From: Immersiella caudata
Lineage: Eukaryota > Ascomycota > Sordariomycetes > Sordariales > Lasiosphaeriaceae
Assembly: GCA_030512335.1 (NCBI GenBank)
Contig: JAULSU010000002.1
Span: 992,001-1,056,000, forward strand
Direction of reading: 5' to 3'
DNA length: 64,000 nucleotides
Positions within the stretch are counted from its first letter, which is position 1; each line of letters begins with the position of its first letter. Position numbers and translations under genes: made by a program. Positions 33,736-44,206 of this stretch are shown one piece after another. The notes below the pieces were generated by a model. That model was not told the DNA's origin, ran no database searches, and saw nothing but the letters and a program-made list of their open reading frames with translations.

Positions 33736-36197
33736 CGTGATCCGTCCGCAGCGAAGCTGAGCGCATTTATTGCTGCACTGTCGATCTCGTTTGGTCAAGA
33801 CGATGGACAACTGACGAATGGAAAATAGAGAAGACGTCCACAAGCTAGAAGCAACGAGCTCAGAAAGAACACAGACCAAAGTGGGAAGACGCTCGATTTA
33901 TTGGCCGCATCTCATTAGGTTTGCCCCGGTGGAACGCTTCCGCGCATCATGGGAGCTCGACCCACGCACCCCCGATTCAGGCGCCACCCATGATGGCGAT
34001 GCTGCGCGTGGCAGGCACCGCCAGCTCGACTGCCCGACGGAGCGGAGTGACCAGGAGACACTGGACAACGGAAGCGACGGACTGGGCTAGGAGGCAAGGA
34101 GGGGCTGCCTCTCCCCCTGAAGGGCCGACTCGGACTCGTGGAGAACCACGGGACTCGGAGGCCGATCTCTGCGTTCCATCCAAGGCTCAGTGAAGGTTAC
34201 CACTGAGAGGCTCGATCACTCGTCCGCCGTCGTAAATCGCTTAGTGCTGAGTGACGTCGATTGAAACATCTGGCAGCGGGTCTAAAACGTTCGCCCAGGC
34301 CGCCTTGGGCGGAGCTACCGCTTTTGGTTTGCGGCTCCTCTGCAGGTCGATTCGAGATGATCCCTGGAACGGCCACGCTACCAAACCGCCCCAACGCCAT
34401 CAACACCACCACCTCGAATACAACCATGGGCTAGTAGTTCTGCCTTTATCTGTCGAGATTTGTTGGTCTTATCCGAAATTCGTGTCGGTCGTTCCCGTCG
34501 CACTGGCCAATCTTTCCAGTCGCTGGTCCAATGGGAGACTGGCTGTGCATCCGACTTTCAGAGTTGACATCATGCGTCCAGCAAAGATTTCGCATGGGTC
34601 CGCACCCAGAGGGGCCCAAAAGAGGGATTTAAGGCAAATCCACCGCCCCCTGCTCCAGTCCCCAAATCGTATCCTGAACCAACCCCGACACTCTGTCCAA
34701 ACTCCCCAGAGTCGCAAGCTTCCACAATGAGGAGAAACGAGGGGATGTCGTGGCCAACCCCTAGGGCATTCCGCATGCATTCCGCAAACCCAGTACGGTG
34801 GCCTCCTTCACGACCCCGTTGTCGAACTGTCGCCGCGGAGTCGGTGACCATGGCCGCCGCTTGAGATAGTGTTGATATCAGAAGCTGCGGAGTATCCACT
34901 TGGAGAAGCACCGAATAGGTCCCGGGTGGAAACCGCGCCGTCGGCATTCTGCTCTTCCCGCTGTCACCGTCAGTAGTCCATGGGCTAAAACGCCAATTCA
35001 GGCACCACCAACTCCAGAAATTGACAGTTCATATCCATGGCGAGGCCCTCCTGTCAACCAGACAGCAAAAATAGTCTCCGAGACCCAAGATGCAGGGCCC
35101 AGAGAGAGCTCCTCCCATTGCCCGAGGTGAAAATGGGTCGAAGCCCTGCGGTTAGGTTCGGCGCTTTCTGCCCTGCGAGAAAAGCGCAACAGCTCCATCG
35201 CACCTGCCCTCATCGGCCCGACCCCACTCAGGGCAGACAAGCCCTTCGAGCTGGATAAAAGATCTCCGTAAGCTCCCCGCTCGGCGGATGCTCACACGCG
35301 AGTCATCTTTTCGCTCGGCGTCTGGCAGCACATCTTTTTGGTTGCCAACTCTTCACTTGAAGAGGGCGCCAAGGGTCAATCCCTCGCGCCGTTGCCAGAG
35401 CACTAGCTCTGTCCATCACGCAACGGGAATCCAACTCAGCAATGATCCGCCAGGATGAACCATCGCGAGAAACAACCTCGGGAGGTGTCGAAAGAAAAAA
35501 GAAAAAAAAGAGGGCCACCCAAAAAGGTTCGCACAAGGAAAACGCCAACAGCGTGTCCCTACCCTGCCAAACAGCCCCACACACGAATCCAACCAATCAA
35601 AACTCTCCCTTTTACCCCCAACCCCACTAAATCTTCCCGCTATCCCCACCCGTCAACCCCTCGACGCGTCCACGCCGCGACTTTTCGTGTCCCCCTAATC
35701 ATCACCACCGACATTTAAGGCCGCCCCTCCTCCCAGCGCTCTTTCTTTCTTTCTTTCTCTTTGCTCTTCTTTTTGATTCTCTTTTCCCCCCTTTTCTCTT
35801 TCATTTTTCTTCTCCTTTCTCTTTCTTTCTTTCTTTACGGGGCCAGCTATCAGAACACCCTAGCTGGCTGCGCATGGATGCTGGGTGCTGTCGAGTGACA
35901 GCTCCAGGGGGTGTCCTGGACATGTTGTCCACAGAATGAGAGGTTCTATGCCTACAAGGGATATCCAGTGATATTTCGAGGGTCAGAGCTGCCCGTCGGG
36001 GAGTATCATCCAGGATGAGGATGATGCGTTGTCTGCGACAGCATGCTCCTGCGTGGGCAAGTCCGGCAGCAACATCAATCATGATGCAATGAAGGGCTCG
36101 GCCACGGTTGACAAAACTCTTGACCTTGGGGCTTAAGCTTGCTAGATACTTGCGGCCTGTAACAGCTCGTAAATTTTCTGTAGGCTGGCGGCCCAAT
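33736..36197. other. Intergenic: sugar transporter promoter and 3' flank of the secreted protein gene
   Basis: Several short frames occur (for example 34251-34730 and 34570-34947 minus) with no domain and no clear coding character. The most visible structure is the pyrimidine tract at 35741-35836. Confidence 0.5.
35741..35836 (+). repeat. Polypyrimidine tract with CTTT microsatellite ends
   Basis: About 96 bases, almost purely C/T on the plus strand, starting and ending with (CTTT)n repeats. Such tracts often lie just upstream of fungal transcription starts, but no gene starts convincingly downstream on the plus strand. Confidence 0.85.
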
Positions 36198-36773
36198 CTA
36201 CATCTGCCGCCCGACCATCCTCCCCGCTGGCGTCACAGTCGCCGTAGTCGACGCTGTGGTACCGCTTACCGCTGAACCAGTAGTACTCCCAGGACAATTC
36301 GACTCATGAATCGACAGTCCAACCATCCATCCGGAATCCCACTGGCCTTGACAACCTGATTGTGTGTAGCAGAGCGTGGTTGTGGTAGGACGCACTGCGA
36401 TTCTTGAGTGGCTGCATCCGCAAGGGATTGGGGCGAGGTCTGGGGAGGTGTTAGCTTCCTTGGGTATCGCAAATCGCGGGAGGGAAACGTACAGTCAATG
36501 GCTAAGTAATAGCTAGTGGGACAGTTGAACTCGCAGCCTGTGGTGTGCCATTTGGTCGCTGTCGGGCGGTAGGTGCATTCCGGAGGGATGGATGTTGTCT
36601 GGGGTCTGGGAGAAGTGGTGAAGGATGGGGTTGGTGTTGGCTGGATTGTGGTGGCGAGGACAGAGCTTGCGCTGTGAGATGTTAGCACACGATGATTTGG
36701 TGGCGGAGAAGTGAAGTGAAGATGTCAGAACTGACCCGATAGTAACGGTGGTGATGAGGAGTTGAGGGCGCAT
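36198..36773 (-). CDS. Small cysteine-containing secreted protein, three exons
   Basis: Exons are 36736-36773, 36493-36671 and 36198-36439. Introns of 64 and 53 bp have GTCAGT and GTACGT donors and CAG acceptors, and the phases match, giving 152 residues. The start MRPQLLITTVTIGASSVLA is a signal peptide. A Thr/Pro/Ser-rich linker follows (PTPTPSFTTSPRPQTTS). Next is a compact region with nine cysteines (ECTYRP, GCEFNC, PCGCS, LCYTQSGCQG, SNCPG) and a Ser/Thr-rich tail without a hydrophobic GPI-type end. No family is recognised. The linker looks O-glycosylated, so it is probably extracellular or wall-associated; an effector role is only a possibility. The gene is easily missed because its longest single exon is 242 bp. 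Confidence 0.72.
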
Positions 36774-37623
36774 TTTGGCGACGGCAAGTATGTCGAGCTG
36801 TCTGGTTGATCAAGACAGTGGTCAAGTTCCAACACGGACTCACTGAGGCCTCTCATCACAGTCTTGTAGAGAATCAATTTGCCATGCCAAATATCATCTT
36901 CTCCTCACTTTAACCCTCGTCCTCAGCCGGCGCCGGGGCTTGTCGTTCCAAAATTGGACCATCGACTGGCAAATGCAGCTCGTGCGGGGAGACATCATTA
37001 CGAACCGGGTAATTGGTACGGATGCGGAGGATGTTACTGGGCCTGCAGATCTTCGACTCTTCTAGGTAACGTCACTGGCGAGTGCAATATATTGTTAGTT
37101 GGTTTCTTACATGGCACGGAGTAATGTTGTGGTGGTTCGTACTTGATGCGTACCTAGTTCCATTGTTGAGGATTGATCATGACTTTGACTTTGAGGCATT
37201 CGAGACGCTGAGTGCCTACACCACTTCTGCCATTCCTAATCCGCTCCAAAATCGGACTCTATCCTCGGAACACTACTCCTTTTTTTCTTTTTTTTTGGTA
37301 TCTTGCTCCCAGCGCCTCAGCAGTACAAATCCAGAGTCACCATCAGCCGGGCTCCAGGAGGTCTCTTCCCCTTCGTCAGTTGGGGCTTCAGGGGTTGGCA
37401 TCACAAAACCCATGGACATCGACACCACGGAAGTCTCCAACGTACCAACAGGCACTATAGAGCACGAACACCAATCTATCGAGTTGCAGCGACAATCGTA
37501 TACATTTGCAATCGCAGCCCTCTTGAGGGAGGCAGAAATCAGCCTCCTCTGTCGGCGTCTCTGTCGGCGTCGCATGCACTCGCCAACATGAGTGGCACTA
37601 ATTAATAGTCTGCCACCAATCAA
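36774..37623. other. Intergenic upstream of the secreted protein gene and the second tRNA
   Basis: Open frames at 37082-37591 (plus) and 37273-37623 (minus) overlap each other and have no recognisable domain. I cannot exclude a short gene here but do not support one. Confidence 0.45.
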
Positions 37624-37715
37624 GTCACTTTGGCGGAGTGGTTAACGCGCTGCCCTGCTATTGCTCAGCAAAGGCAGTTCCTTCGGGAGCGTAGGTTCGA
37701 ATCCTGCAGGTGACG
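37624..37715 (+). tRNA. tRNA-Ser(GCT) with an 11-nt intron
   Basis: Acceptor stem GTCACTT/AGGTGAC with discriminator G. Anticodon stem CTGCC/GGCAG with loop CTGCTA plus A, anticodon GCT. The intron is TTGCTCAGCAA, after position 37. It has a variable arm TTCCTTCGGGA and a T arm with TTCGAAT. A run of eight T directly after the gene (37716-37723) is the Pol III terminator. The mature sequence is nearly the same as the gene at 1690-1803; the acceptor stem differs by compensated or wobble changes. Confidence 0.94.
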
Positions 37716-39771
37716 TTTTTTTTGGGGCCCATTTCCAACAGCAGCATCCTCACCTAATTCTTTACAGCTGTCCCCCGTTTGATGTGCTGCCTGTTCTGTT
37801 TTTACTTTCCCATTGGCACTCCCTGTGGGGGCTTCGTCATCCCTTTTGGTACTATCGATGTGTGTTGTGCCAAAGGCGAGGTCTTGTGAGACACGAGCAA
37901 CCAGCACAGCAACATTCGGTGCTTCGGCAAACGGCGGGCCAGGACTCGCCTGGACTCTCCGTTTTTTAGTGGTGCTTTGCTAGCTCCAGTGTCTCTCCGA
38001 TATCCCAAGTCATCGTTGATGCTCTTGCTCGAACTCGGCTTGCTTCACATGCCTGAGGACAACCCCTTCCCAGGTTGGTCCGTAGCCAGATGGCACAAGT
38101 TCGACAACCTTTCTTTTTTGCATAGTATCGGTGAATTTGTTGCTACTGGCCGAGGACTAGCATTACTTGTGCTCTGGGTTCGATGTCTCTGACTTTGGAT
38201 GATCAGGGCGCGGCGAGCTCCATACCCAGGCCGCCTCCCATTGACGCTGCAAACCTGACCAGCACTTCGCTAAGTTGGTAAACGGGTGGTGGCTTGACAT
38301 CAGCTTCTTGACGTGGGTTGCATCGTGGTTTGATGTGCCTCAGTGGTGTCTTATGTTGCTGTGTGGACCGACGCTTCGTGTTAGTCGTCGGACAACCTAG
38401 ACTAGTTGATCGACCCCACGCCACGGGAGCTTGATTTGGTAATCTTCTGTGTTGCTGGGGTGACCTTTGGGTCCTTTGGGCTATGTCGGGCACTTTTTCG
38501 ACATTTTTATGCGTTCCGGTGGTGAGATTCTCAGTCCGGCCTCTACTGCCAGTGGGCAGGCCGTAAGATGCATATTGAGATGGCCCACCCAATATGGAGT
38601 GGCTACCAAAAAAAAGCTCATGTACGTATCTTGGGTGCTCTCTGAGTGCAGTGATGCAATTTTTTAGTGTGGAAGAGTGATGTGGTTGATGAAATTAATT
38701 TTTGTACCTGTAATGATACACACTTATAAGTGAAACCTAGGCCAGGATAATGTAAATTTCATGGACACCACAACGAGACCTAACACAGTAAAAAATAACA
38801 CCAACAGAATCCAAATAACCAGGAATACTACACTGCGCGTTTTCACGACCAGCAGATGGATGTGGCGGATGTGGTGCAGAATATCGTCGATTTTCTCACA
38901 ATCCTCAGACACCCAAACAAGCCCTACCAAACATCACAGATCGATAACACGACCAACCGAACCACCCAACACGACATAGCGAATGAATCACAGGTAGCCA
39001 GACACCCAAGAAAACAGAAAGGATAAACGGACACACTCAAATCACACATCAAGCCGAGGAGCGTAGAGCGCCGCAGGGGATGCCAAGACACAGACCAACA
39101 TCATCAGGGGCAAGTTCAAGATGGGGTCACACCACCACCTCACGTCCGTATCACAAGCACGCGCAGCAAGACAGTCTACAGAGTTACATGGAATCGCAAT
39201 ATGGCAAACAAGAGTCAAGTCGATGACGATAAGTTTTGCCCGAAGATCCGAACTCCGGACTTGGGACAGTGATGCCGACGGGAGGCAGCCGTCACCTCCG
39301 CCGCACGTCGTCGGCTGACGGCGGCCGAGCGAGGGTCAGAGCGAGTCACAGAAGCGTAGAACCGAGAAGAGTACGACGAGTCACATGGAAAACACCAAGA
39401 CCAAAGATGCTTCTGGTGGCGAAAGTTGAACGGCACCGAGAACCGGGACCCCACACGGGCCAAGCCAAGAAAACCGAGGTAAACAAGACGCGTCGCGTCA
39501 CAAAACGAGATCAAAGGGCAAGGCACATCACAAAGCAAAAGAACCAAGAGGTTGTGTTCAAAGCACCCTCCCAAACGGCGGAGGGCAATCAATTATGTGA
39601 TATCAACCCAATGTAGAACACCCATGACCCCTACCACCCCAGTTATGGTACAAAAAACCCAGTGCAAACAAGCCATTTCCCATGAGAGTCATATCAAGGA
39701 CCAATCCCAGTCCGAGCCCGTAAACCGCCAAAGAGAGAACATCACAAGCATCACCAGCGATGGCGAGATGC
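37716..39771. other. Intergenic between tRNA-Ser and histone H4
   Basis: No supported gene. AT-richer sequence at about 38650-38760 includes the short palindrome CACTTATAAGTG near 38727. The right part is the 3' flank of histone H4. Confidence 0.5.
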
Positions 39772-40197
39772 TTAGCCGCCGAAACCGTAGAGGGTGCGGC
39801 CTTGTCGCTTGAGCGCGTAGACAACATCGAGGGATGTGACGGTCTTGCGCTTGGCGTGCTCGGTGTATGTGACAGCATCACGGATGACACCCTCGAGGAA
39901 GGATTTGAGAACACCACGGGTCTCCTCGTAGATCACTGGAAGCGGTTAGATGATGGGACTTTGGGAGGGTTTACGGGTGGAGAGAACATACTGGCAGAAA
40001 TACGCTTGACACCACCACGACGCGCCAGACGGCGGATGGCGGGCTTGGTGATACCCTGAATGTTGTCGCGCAAGATCTTTCTGTGGCGCTTGGCACCGCC
40101 CTTTCCGAGGCCCTTGCCGCCCTTGCCGCCTGCGGGGTAGAGTCAGCGTGTTGCGACGAGGATGCATCGATGCTCGAGGCTACTTACGTCCAGTCAT
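39772..40197 (-). CDS. Histone H4 (three exons)
   Basis: Core nucleosome protein, 103 residues, matching the universal H4 sequence ([20 protein letters not shown] start, RQGRTLYGFGG end). Exons are 40188-40197, 39992-40129 and 39772-39935. The first exon is only ten bases (ATG ACT GGA C). Introns of 58 and 56 bp have GTAAGT and GTATGT donors. The fungal Thr2 replaces Ser2. It is transcribed away from histone H3 at 41785 and shares its promoter region, which would balance H3 and H4 supply in S phase. Confidence 0.98.
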
Positions 40198-40562
40198 GAT
40201 GAATGTGTTGGGGTGGTGGTGAAAAGTGGGATGGGGGGTTTGTGGTTTGTGGGTTGAGGCTGAAATGGATGTTTGTGGGTTGACAGTGAGAAGTGGTGAG
40301 AAGTGGGAGAAACGTGGGGAAGAGCGGCGGCTTTAAGTATGGCGAACGCGGTTGCGGATGCAAGGCAGCCGGGGAATCAGATCAGATCAGTGATTCGCAA
40401 ATTCTGGCCAACCCGACTTGGCTGATTTTACCAGGGCGCAGGAAAAGCAGCTGGCCCTTGCAGGGGGGTGGCCCGCGCGAAACAACACACAGCGCGCTGA
40501 CCCACCTGCGTGGACAGTGCTTTGGCTGCATTTATTTTTTACTCTTAGCCAAGGTACGATTT

Positions 40563-40572
40563 TTGATTGGCC
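40563..40572 (-). promoter_or_regulatory. CCAAT box of the H4 side
   Basis: GGCCAATCAA on the minus strand, 366 bp upstream of the H4 start codon. It is a likely site for the HAP/AnCF CCAAT-binding complex. Confidence 0.6.
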
Positions 40573-41416
40573 AGATCTCAAGGCAAAATAACACAAACTG
40601 CGCTAGAGCACCTTTTGGATTTTTAGGACGGTGGAATTTCACCGCTCCACCTCCCACAAGCGCGACGGATGCCCGCCTGCGCTTTTGTACGACCCCGCCA
40701 TGGTATCGAAATCTCGTTGCGAGCACCGCGACCTGAGGCGCGATGCGGGAGGCTGAGGTACAGGACCGTGAACATTCGAGATCGCGTTTTACATTTCCCG
40801 GGATCTCCAAGTCACTCCTGAGACGAGGCAGCCTCACGCTGCACATTTCCCGTCTCAGCGTAGGATGGATGGATTACATCATCATTCGCCTGTCCAGCTG
40901 ACCGCGACATGCGTCTTCAAGAAAGTCGCTGCCCCTCCCTCGCATCTTCAGCTGCCTCTGGCTGCCGAGTGATATCGAGATACCTGTCCTCGAAAGAGCC
41001 TGCGTTGAATGCGGCAGTGAATACCAACGCGGTATGAAGGACGAGCCACGGCATTGCGCACTGAATGTGAAACCGTACCAGCAATTCGTAGATTTCTAGC
41101 TGGTCTTGTGGCTGCCATTTTGACTTGCGGCCTGCAGAGCGGATAAAGTCACACCCTTCACTTCAGCTCGTCATCGCAGTCGAAACGTTGACACAGCCAC
41201 TCGTAGCTTGCCTCTCCTCTGCCAGTTTGACTTCGGTATTCACTCGACACTGCAAATTGCACCATCTCGAATTCACCTTGACGTTGCGCACCCGCAAAGG
41301 TACGTACCCATTCGCGGTCGGCTATCGAATAAAGCTGCGGCAACGTCAGGCGGCTAACGACGCCGAGTCTCCAGTTTTTGCAGCGGTGGTCCTTGCGCAG
41401 GTAAACCGCATTTTTC

Positions 41417-41426
41417 GGCCAATCAA
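41417..41426 (+). promoter_or_regulatory. CCAAT box of the H3 side
   Basis: GGCCAATCAA on the plus strand, 359 bp upstream of the H3 start codon, the mirror image of the H4-side box. Confidence 0.6.
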
Positions 41427-41784
41427 AATTGGAGTCGGCAAGGTTAGTCGTGCAATAGCCCAAAACCCCCCCCAAAACCAGGCACGTTTTTGCCAGTGCA
41501 ATCGGACCCCATTCCCCCTGCAAACAGACCCCAGTTTTTGCACAGCGCATCAACAAAAAAAAGGCAGGCGCAATCAAGAAATTCCCGCCCTGCCTAATCA
41601 GCCGGCAACGTGACTCCAGCTGCAGCCTACATAAACCTCGCACCCCCCACCTTCCTACCCTTCCTCTTTCCACTCACACACCACACCCAGCCATCTTCGC
41701 ACTCCCAATCCATCAACCCTCATCAAAACATCATCGCTTTTTAGCGTCCTCAATTAACAACAGTCATCAAGACTATCAGCAGAA

Positions 41785-42331
41785 ATGGCTCGCACCAAGC
41801 AGACCGCTCGCAAGTCCACCGGTGGCAAGGCCCCGCGTAAGCAGCTCGCTTCCAAGGCTGCCCGCAAGTCCGCCCCCTCCACCGGCGGTGTTAAGAAGCC
41901 TCACCGCTACAAGCCCGGTACCGTCGCTCTCCGTGAGATTCGTCGCTACCAGAAGTCGACTGAGCTTCTCATCCGCAAGCTCCCCTTCCAGCGCCTCGTA
42001 AGTCGCCCTGCTTCAAACGCGACCGGTCGCGGCGCGCCTGTCCCATATTGGCATTTACTGACGTGACTGCCCCCATAGGTTCGTGAGATTGCACAGGACT
42101 TCAAGTCCGATCTCCGCTTTCAGTCTTCCGCCATTGGCGCCCTCCAGGAGTCTGTCGAGTCTTATCTCGTCTCCCTTTTCGAGGACACCAACCTGTGCGC
42201 CATCCACGCCAAGCGTGTCACCATCCAGTCGGTAAGTTTCGACTGCTTCACTTGCACTGCACACAGCATGCTAACAGCCACTGCAGAAGGACATCCAGCT
42301 CGCTCGTCGCCTCCGTGGTGAGCGCAACTAG
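41785..42331 (+). CDS. Histone H3 (three exons)
   Basis: Core nucleosome protein, 136 residues. Exons are 41785-41997, 42079-42231 and 42287-42331, with introns of 81 and 55 bp (GTAAGT donors; TAG and CAG acceptors). The tail ARTKQTARKSTGGKAPRKQL has the methylatable K4, K9 and K27 and the acetylatable K14. The C-terminus VTIQSKDIQLARRLRGERN is the usual filamentous-fungal form. It shows no centromeric (CenH3) features and is therefore the bulk H3. Confidence 0.98.
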
Positions 42332-42886
42332 AGACGAGGATTCTAGATTGGGAGATTTGGGTTGGCAGCTTGGGGTTTAGGTCATGACTTTCACATACTC
42401 TGGGACGCTTTGAATTGATGAGGGATCATTCACGGCTATGGGGGCACTCTGGCGTTTTTGCGATGGGTTTTGATGGCTTGTACATTACAGGGCAGCGGTG
42501 GTTTACCCAACAGTGGATGCTGATAATACCACAACGGCGAAATGAAACGATCATAACAAACACACGTGTCCCTCGCATTGCTTTGACTGTATCTTGGAGT
42601 TTTCTCGCTAGCCAGACGCGTCGCGCCTTATAGTCACAACAAACACGGGATCCCTCGCGTTCTGTATTGACCTTGCATGGTGACTTGTCCCAAGCCTCGA
42701 TTGTCTTTCGTCGCCTAACTTTCCGTGAACTTCGGCATGACTGACCCCATGTTACGACCTTCACAATGTTCGACCTCGTGATAGTGGGCTACACTGGATG
42801 ACTTGCAACGCTGTTACGTATGTAAATAGTCCCATAATATATACATCACCTTCATCTGAAGCTATTCGCAGTCCAGTCTGACCGGA
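42332..42886. other. Intergenic between convergent H3 and GST-kappa genes
   Basis: Two 3' flanks; no coding frame is supported. A short repeat of the form ACAAACACRYG...CCTCGC occurs around 42556-42580 and 42636-42660. Confidence 0.5.
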
Positions 42887-43761
42887 CTACAACAACGCCT
42901 TCCATGCCTTCCCCTTCGCCTTCTCCCTCTCCAACCCCATGAACTCAACAACACACCCCAAGTGATCAACCCCCCAAAACCCCTCCGTCACCCCCTTCCC
43001 GTTCGTACAAACCATCCAAGGCAACCCGAACGCTCCCTCCTTAAACGCCCTCTCCGTATTCTCAGTCAATCTCGTCTTCCCCACCGTCTTCGCCTCCGCC
43101 AAAACCCTCTCCGTTTCCTCCCTCCCAAATACCCCCTCCAACACCCCCCTCAACACCTCAGCCTGATGAACAGCCTCCCCCCTAACCCAATACGCAGCAT
43201 ACAACCCATCCAAAGCCCTCACCAACTTCCCCTGCCCCTCCTTACTCTCCAGATCACCCAGCGCGCATAAAGCTCGCTGCACGGGTAGCGTGTTCGCTGG
43301 GAAATCGACAGGTAAGGAAGTGGAAATGGGAATGGAGAAGTGCTTTGCCCAGCGGAGACGCTCGGTGTTGATCCACTTGTCTTTGTTGGCGATGCGCATG
43401 GGGGCGGTGTTGCCGCATTTGTGCATGAGGCCGCCGAGGAAGATGGGGATGTAGGTGATGGAGTCTGAGAGGGGGGCGAAGAGGGGGTCGTTCTGAATAC
43501 TGGGGTTAGCACTTGTTTTCGGGTGTCGGGTATTGTGGTGGGCTGGATGGGATAAGGAAAAGGGTGGACAAAGAAGGAGGTACGTACTCGGAGGATGTGA
43601 TACGCTTCGTACGCAAACGGACTGACGACGTCGACGTAGAGTGCGATGTGGGGGCGTGCAGTTGCCATTGTGTACTTTCGAAGGGGTGCACTTGTTGACG
43701 TGAAGCGCAAAAATGAAGGGGAACTCGACGAGACAATGGTTCTTGCCAGAGATGTTCTCAT
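42887..43761 (-). CDS. Kappa-class glutathione S-transferase / DsbA-like protein (two exons)
   Basis: Exons 43588-43761 and 42887-43492, with a 95-bp phase-0 intron (GTACGT donor, CAG acceptor), give 259 residues. The thioredoxin-fold start YVDVVSPFAYEAYHILR holds the active-site serine of the kappa/HCCA-isomerase family. It is followed by FLGGLMHKCGNTAPMRIANK, a helical insert, and the closing FGLPWMVC and FWGVDHLG, which resemble the conserved FG.P.......FWG.DR end. It probably conjugates glutathione or isomerises aromatic substrates. The first 31 residues are Ser/Arg-rich without acids and look like a mitochondrial presequence. A second ATG (MATARPH) follows at residue 32, so a cytosolic or peroxisomal form may also be made. 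Confidence 0.88.
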
Positions 43762-44206
43762 TCGGCTTCAGATTTCAACGTTGGCGTGCAACTCGGTGGT
43801 TTCGTCTGGTGTGAGTCGGTTTGGCCTCGTGACTCGGGTTGAGATGTGAGATGCGACAAGTGCCGATGGCAGCGACAGGCCGACCAAAAAATCGTCCGTT
43901 TAATTGAGGCGGGCCTCGATAATCTTCGGAATTCTCTCATAAAACGACACAGTTCTTTGTCGCGCCCTTGGGAAAACAACCTCTTATGCCCGAGCGTATG
44001 ACACCGCTCAGGGAGAGCGAGCCGAAGGACGGCACTTGGAACTCGGCACCCCGCCCCGTGAAAATGCGGGGACGCCAGGGAGTGACGTTTATGAACCTCG
44101 GTATTCCAGCTAAACACCATCAGTTCATCTCTAAATGCAACCCTACCAGAACGATGCTGGTTGTGAAAACCTGACAGATTGTGTATGTACAGTAATAGTA
44201 GTGAAA
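43762..44206. other. Intergenic: GST-kappa promoter and 3' flank of RPA190
   Basis: Both neighbours are on the minus strand. Nothing else is recognised. Confidence 0.5.

Larger units (their letters stand above)
40198..41784. promoter_or_regulatory. Divergent H4/H3 promoter region
   Basis: About 1.6 kb between the two start codons. Both sides carry the identical 13-base block GGCCAATCAAAA(A/T)T in the sense orientation of each gene at almost equal distances (next two entries). On the H3 side CCAGTTTTTGCA occurs twice (near 41370 and 41530). A CT/CA-rich leader precedes the H3 ATG. Confidence 0.7.

Noticed and set aside
37082..37591. 169-codon frame near the second tRNA
   Set aside because: It starts without ATG support, includes a T-run region and overlaps an opposite-strand frame; no domain.
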